This document shows, in pieces, positions 5,969-9,610 of a stretch of DNA of 9,610 nt. Position numbers and translations under genes: made by a program. Position 1 is the stretch's first letter, and the number at the start of each line of letters is the position of its first letter. The notes under the pieces are model-generated. The model was not told the DNA's origin. It saw only the letters and a list, made by a program, of their open reading frames with translations, and searched no databases. Location of the stretch: NCBI GenBank assembly GCA_005773755.1, contig SXHE01000141.1:1-9610 (forward strand), read 5' to 3'. This stretch comes from Planctomycetia bacterium. Lineage in GTDB: Bacteria > Planctomycetota > Planctomycetia > Gemmatales > Gemmataceae.

Positions 5969-8900
5969 GTGACGAGGTCGGGGACATGTGGCCACCAGAA
6001 CTCGCGCTGCGCATCGACGCGGCGTGCCGCCGATTCGAGGAGCGACTTGCGGCCGGCGAACACCCCCGTGCGGACGACTACCTGGGCGGCTTCGACGGGA
6101 CGGAGCGCGAGGCGCTGCGGGCGGAACTGCTCGCGGTTCAGATCCAGTGGCTCGCGCGGAACGAAACCGTCGACCGGTCGGGAACCGCTCGCGGCCCCGC
6201 GAGCGCCGTTCCAGTCCCCCCGCGTTATCAGATCAAAGGAGTCCTCGGCGAGGGCGGGATGGGGGTGGTGTACAAGGCCCACGACACGCACCTGAACCGG
6301 ACGGTCGCGGTTAAAGTGATTCGCGACGCGCACGCCGGGCCACATCACCTCGCCAGGTTCCAGGCGGAAGCCGAGGCGGTCGCGGCCCTGCCTCACCAGA
6401 ACGTGGTTCAGATCTTCGACACGGGCGAATACGCCGAACGGCCGTACCTCGTGTTGGAGTTCGTCGCCGGCGGAACCCTCGCCGCTCGGCTCGCGAACGG
6501 CCCGCTCGCCCCGACCGATGCGGCGCGACTCGTGGAGACGCTCGCTCGCGCCCTTCACGTCGCACACGCACACGGCATCGTTCACCGCGACCTCAAGCCC
6601 GCCAACGTGCTTTTCACTCCGGGCGGTGTGCCGAAGGTGACCGACTTTGGACTGGTGAAGCGGCTCGACGCCGAAGCCGGCCACACGCTCGCCGGCGACG
6701 TCATGGGCACGCCCTCGTACATGCCGCCCGAACAGGCCCGCGGGGACGCCAGGGATGTCGGCCGGACCGCCGACGTGTACGCACTGGGCGCGATCCTCTA
6801 CGAGTGCCTCACCGGTCGGCCTCCGTTCCGCGCCGCGACCGTGGCGGAGACCATTCGCCAGGTGCTCCACGACGACCCGGTCCGGCCCCGGCTACTCCGG
6901 GCCGACGTGCCCGACGACCTCGAAGCGGTATGCTTGAAGTGTCTGGAGAAGGAGCCAGCGCACCGCTACACGACTGCGCTGGCGCTGGCCGGCGACCTAC
7001 ACAACTTCCTGTGCGGCCGACCTACCGACCGCCCGACATCCGCGTGGCGGCGGCTCGAAGCCGACCTGTACGCCAAAAACGTTGCGCTCGCGGAGCGGGA
7101 ATGGGCCGCGGGCCGGCCGCAAAATGCCAGCCCGTATCTCGACGCCTGCCCCGCCGAACTGCGCGGGTGGGAGTGGTACTGCCTGCGCGGGCTGCGCGAC
7201 CGGCCGCGGACCCTCCACGAACACACCGATGTCGTCTACGGCGTGACCTTCTCGCACGACGGGCGGCGCATCGCTTCCGTCAGTGATGACCAGACCGTCC
7301 GGCTATGGGACGCCGCGACCGGAGAGTTGGTGCGTACCTTCGGCGGTCACACCGATCAACTCTACACCCCACGATTCACACCCGATGGAAAGCACCTTGT
7401 CACGGCGAGTCAGGCGGGCGTGGTGAAGGTGTGGGATCTCGAAACGGGTGGGGTCCGCGAGTTCGTCGGCCACACGGACGTGGTGGTCGGGATCGCGCTG
7501 AGCCGCGACGGGCGGTTCGTCGCCTCGGCCAGCGACGATACGACAGCGCGGCTCTGGGAACGCGATTCGGGACGCGAGGTGCGCGCCTTCCGCGGTCATA
7601 CCGACGTGGTGAACGCGGTTTGCTTCTCGCCCGATGGCAAACGGCTCGCCTCGGCGAGTTACGACCAAACGGTTCGCATCTGGGATGTTGGAACCGGAGG
7701 CGAAGTTCATCGGCTGTGCAAACACACGGGGTTTGTGTGGGCCGTCTCGTTCTCGCCGGATGGTCGGTTACTTGCTTCGGCAGGGGGCGATGCCGTGGTG
7801 CGGGTGTGGGAGGTCGAAACCGGAGACGAGCGGTTCTCGCTGACCGGGCATTCGGGCGTGGTGTGGTCGGTCGCATTCACCCCAGACGGTACGCGCCTCG
7901 CATCGGCAGGCTGGGACAAAACGGTGCGCCTTTGGGACACGACCACCGGCCAGGAGACCGTGGCGCTGCGTGCCCACATCGACGCGGTGAACGCGATTGC
8001 CTTCAGCCCGGACGGAACCAGCTTGGCCTCGGCCAGTGACGACCGGACGATTACCGTCTGGGTGGCTCAGCGCACGCAACGAGAACCCCTCGCCACGGCT
8101 CGCACCTTTCGGGAACACGCGGGCGCGGTCCTCGGTGTTGCGTTCAGCCCCAACGGTCAACGGCTCGCGTCGGCGGGCGACGACCGCACCGCCCGTGTGT
8201 GGAATGTGGAAACCGGGTCGGTCCTGTTCACGCTCGCCGGGCACTCGGCGCTCGTGGCGGCGGTCGGTTTCGCGCCGGACGGCAAGACCATCGCGACCGC
8301 GAGCGCCGACAAGACCGTCCGGCTGTGGAGCGCCGATACCGGGCGCGAAATCCGCGTGCTGCGCGGGCACACCGACCGCACCTACGGGCTGGCGTTCTCG
8401 CCGGACGGGCGCTTGCTCGCCAGCGGCGGATGGGACCGCACCGTGCGCCTCTGGGACGTGACGACCGGCGAGACGGTGCGCGTCTTCCGTGGCCACACGA
8501 ACTGGGTCTGGTCGGTCGCGTTCTCGCCAGACGGCACACGCCTCGTGTCCGGCGGCACCGACCGCACGGTCCGCATCTGGAACGTGCGATCGGCCGACGG
8601 CCCGCTCGTACTTCAGGGGCACGAGTTGAAAGTGCTCGGCGTCGCGTTTTCACCGGACGGCCACCTGGTCGCTTCGGCGGGCGGGGACGGTATGGCGAAG
8701 GTGTGGGACGCACACACTGGCACGGAGATCCGCACGCTCGTCGGGCACACCGACCGCGTGACGGCGGTCGCGTTCGACCCCACCGGAGCGTACTTGGCAA
8801 CGACGAGCGAAGACCAGACGGTGCGCCTGTGGGACGCGAGAACGGGCGCGGCGGCTCACACCTACATCGGCCACGCTCGTACAGTGAACGGAGTCGCGTT

Positions 8901-8976
8901 CGCGCCTTCGGGCGACCGGCTCGCGTCCGGCGGGGGCGAAGGGACCGTGATGCTCTGGGACGTCCCAACCCGGTGA
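5965..8976 (+). CDS. Cytosolic Ser/Thr protein kinase fused to 14 WD40 repeats
   Basis: The protein is 1003 aa. Residues 10-66 form a helical N-terminal region common in planctomycete kinases. The Hanks-type kinase domain spans about 87-350. It has the glycine loop G-E-G-G-M-G-V-V-Y-K-A (95-105), ATP-binding Lys117 in V-A-V-K-V, H-R-D-L-K-P-A-N (207-214) with catalytic Asp209, D-F-G (227-229), and G-T-P-S-Y-M-P-P-E (248-256) at the end of the activation segment. All key residues are present, so it should be active; the RD type suggests control by activation-loop phosphorylation. After a short link containing the family motif D-A-C-P-A-E-L-R-G-W-E-W-Y (393-405), residues 417-1003 hold the WD40 repeats. 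I see no hydrophobic segment between the kinase and the repeats. It is coupled to the sigma gene by a GTGA overlap, and a hairpin follows the stop. Its targets are unknown; the sigma factor is the first candidate. Confidence 0.93.
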   Translation: MSDEVGDMWPPELALRIDAACRRFEERLAAGEHPRADDYLGGFDGTEREALRAELLAVQIQWLARNETVDRSGTARGPASAVPVPPRYQIKGVLGEGGMGVVYKAHDTHLNRTVAVKVIRDAHAGPHHLARFQAEAEAVAALPHQNVVQIFDTGEYAERPYLVLEFVAGGTLAARLANGPLAPTDAARLVETLARALHVAHAHGIVHRDLKPANVLFTPGGVPKVTDFGLVKRLDAEAGHTLAGDVMGTPSYMPPEQARGDARDVGRTADVYALGAILYECLTGRPPFRAATVAETIRQVLHDDPVRPRLLRADVPDDLEAVCLKCLEKEPAHRYTTALALAGDLHNFLCGRPTDRPTSAWRRLEADLYAKNVALAEREWAAGRPQNASPYLDACPAELRGWEWYCLRGLRDRPRTLHEHTDVVYGVTFSHDGRRIASVSDDQTVRLWDAATGELVRTFGGHTDQLYTPRFTPDGKHLVTASQAGVVKVWDLETGGVREFVGHTDVVVGIALSRDGRFVASASDDTTARLWERDSGREVRAFRGHTDVVNAVCFSPDGKRLASASYDQTVRIWDVGTGGEVHRLCKHTGFVWAVSFSPDGRLLASAGGDAVVRVWEVETGDERFSLTGHSGVVWSVAFTPDGTRLASAGWDKTVRLWDTTTGQETVALRAHIDAVNAIAFSPDGTSLASASDDRTITVWVAQRTQREPLATARTFREHAGAVLGVAFSPNGQRLASAGDDRTARVWNVETGSVLFTLAGHSALVAAVGFAPDGKTIATASADKTVRLWSADTGREIRVLRGHTDRTYGLAFSPDGRLLASGGWDRTVRLWDVTTGETVRVFRGHTNWVWSVAFSPDGTRLVSGGTDRTVRIWNVRSADGPLVLQGHELKVLGVAFSPDGHLVASAGGDGMAKVWDAHTGTEIRTLVGHTDRVTAVAFDPTGAYLATTSEDQTVRLWDARTGAAAHTYIGHARTVNGVAFAPSGDRLASGGGEGTVMLWDVPTR
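7213..8973 (+). repeat. Array of 14 WD40 repeats
   Basis: Fourteen consecutive units of about 42 codons can be read, each with the pattern G-H-x(n)-V-x-x-V-x-F-S-P-D-G-x-x-L-A-S-A-S-x-D-x-T-V-R-L-W-D. Unit 7 carries a few extra residues (about 703-713 of the protein, R-T-Q-R-E-P-L-A-T-A-R), which looks like a linker and splits the array into 7 + 7. This matches two seven-bladed beta-propellers, normally protein-interaction platforms. The final unit ends directly at the stop. The units differ enough in DNA and protein sequence that the array is not a recent tandem expansion. Confidence 0.92.
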
Positions 8977-8977
8977 C

Positions 8978-9004
8978 GTGCGGCTACGGGAACCGGAGCC
9001 GCAC
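8978..9004 (+). terminator. Strong hairpin after the kinase gene
   Basis: Two bases after the TGA stands a nearly perfect stem: GTGCGGCT (8978-8985) with AGCCGCAC (8997-9004), continued inside by CGG (8987-8989) with CCG (8993-8995) after a single A-G mismatch, and closed by the loop GAA. That makes 11 pairs, nearly all G-C. No T-run follows, as is often so in GC-rich genomes. It is the likely end of the sigma-kinase transcript. Confidence 0.6.
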
Positions 9005-9074
9005 CGATCCGATCGACGGGCACTCGACAACGTGTCTTGGTGGTGTGATGATGAGCGATTCTCGGAGTGTCGCC

Positions 9075-9152
9075 ATGCCCCGAACCGCTCTCGCGGCTGT
9101 TGCCGACTTCATCCTCACTGCCCCGGTCGCCACCGCCGCAGACCCGCCGTAG
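9075..9152 (+). pseudogene. Orphan signal peptide ending in an early stop
   Basis: An ATG at 9075 with GGAG seven bases upstream opens a 25-codon frame that ends in TAG at 9150-9152. The product looks like a complete signal peptide: M-P-R at the start, an Ala/Leu-rich core (broken by one Asp at residue 11), and A-T-A-A-D at the end, the usual signal-peptidase site. The stop falls just after that site. It is either the stump of a secreted-protein gene whose body has been lost or a very short exported peptide; I favour the stump. The rest of 8977-9218, apart from the hairpin at 8978, shows nothing gene-like. Confidence 0.4.
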
Positions 9153-9218
9153 CCGCAACTCCGTAATGTTCCGCGGGGGAACTGCGCCGCCCGCGTGCCA
9201 CCGACCCACGAGCAAACC

Positions 9219-9610
9219 ATGCGCCCGACCCTGACACTCGCGCTCGCTCTGCTCACGTCCCCTGCGGTCCGTGGGGCCGACGAGCGATTCCCCGACTACC
9301 GCCCGGTCGCGGGTTGGCCCCAACTGCCGCAAAAGCTCGTACTCGGCCCGGTGTCGGCGGTGGCGACGGACGCGAAGGACCGAGTGTACGTCGCCCACCG
9401 CGGCCCGAAACCCGTGCTCGTGTTCGACCGCGATGGCACGTTCCTCCGCTCGTGGGGCGACGAACACGTCAAGACCCCGCACGGGCTTCGCGTTGACCAC
9501 GAGGGCAACGTGTGGGTCACCGACATCGGCCACCACCTCGTCATGAAGTTCGATCCCGAAGGGAAGTTGCTGCTGTCGCTCGGCACGAAGGGGCGGGCCG
9601 GCGACAAGCC
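9219..9610 (+). CDS. Secreted NHL-repeat protein, peptidyl-alpha-hydroxyglycine amidating-lyase-like (3'-truncated by window edge)
   Basis: The frame starts at ATG 9219 and is still open at the window end after 130 codons. Residues 1-20 form a signal peptide with likely cleavage after V-R-G-A, so the protein is exported. NHL-type beta-propeller repeats follow: V-S-A-V-A-T-D-A-K-D-R-V-Y-V-A-H (45-60), V-L-V-F-D-R-D-G-T-F-L (66-76), and T-P-H-G-L-R-V-D-H-E-G-N-V-W-V-T-D-I (86-103), which leads into H-H-L-V-M-K-F-D-P-E-G-K-L-L-L-S-L-G-T-K-G (105-125). The P-H-G and W-V-T-D pattern followed by H-x-V-x-K-F-D is typical of the amidating-lyase (PAL) family, which in animals cleaves glycine-extended peptides; bacterial members are of uncertain function. 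The ribosome binding site is weak (ACGAG). The catalytic part lies beyond the window, so activity cannot be judged. Confidence 0.75.
   Translation, partial: MRPTLTLALALLTSPAVRGADERFPDYRPVAGWPQLPQKLVLGPVSAVATDAKDRVYVAHRGPKPVLVFDRDGTFLRSWGDEHVKTPHGLRVDHEGNVWVTDIGHHLVMKFDPEGKLLLSLGTKGRAGDK

Noticed and set aside
5431..6870. Minus-strand frame of 479 codons across the sigma and kinase genes
   Set aside because: It is opposite two well-supported genes, has no domain, and has no ribosome binding site that I can see.
7213..8973. Repetitive DNA as a CRISPR-like or tandem DNA repeat array
   Set aside because: The period of about 126 bases is that of WD40 codons in frame; the units differ at the DNA level, and there are no spacers.

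Overview
The window is GC-rich bacterial DNA, and its gene families point to a planctomycete, most likely of the Gemmata group (Gemmataceae). The pointers are an ECF sigma factor translationally coupled to a Ser/Thr kinase fused to many WD40 repeats, a secreted CotH-family protein, and an NHL-repeat protein of the amidating-lyase type. The taxonomic assignment is inferred from family composition only; there is no rRNA or other marker gene here.

Layout. Bases 2-451 (+) are the C-terminal part of a probable hydrolase. Bases 517-2010 (+) encode a secreted CotH-family protein, with a small hairpin just before its ribosome binding site. It converges on a minus-strand GNAT acetyltransferase (2034-2507). 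Upstream of that lies a remnant of another minus-strand gene (about 2588-2695), of which only the last 35 codons or so still look coding. Bases 2797-5246 (-) hold a two-gene operon: an ethanolamine-permease-like APC transporter, then a MOSC-domain protein, joined by an ATGA overlap. A 152-bp divergent spacer (5247-5398) separates this from a plus-strand operon of ECF sigma factor (5399-5968) and kinase-WD40 protein (5965-8976), joined by a GTGA overlap and closed by a strong hairpin at 8978-9004. Bases 9075-9152 form a 25-codon orphan that looks like a signal peptide and then stops. Bases 9219-9610 (+) begin a secreted NHL-repeat protein that runs off the window.

How the genes work together. 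The clearest functional unit is sigma factor plus kinase. Tight coupling suggests the two are made in fixed proportion and act in one signalling pathway, with the kinase or its WD40 scaffold probably controlling the sigma factor. The kinase lacks the membrane segment and coiled coil usual in its planctomycete relatives, so it should be cytosolic. Its 14 WD40 repeats fit two seven-bladed propellers. The sigma leader contains a long three-helix inverted repeat (5290-5389) whose 3' arm ends on the first base of the Shine-Dalgarno, which could add translational control. The permease-MOSC pair is a separate unit with no obvious link to the kinase system.

The most unusual items are the structured sigma leader, the membrane-less 14-repeat kinase, the two gene fragments, and the extra C-terminal membrane hairpin on the permease.
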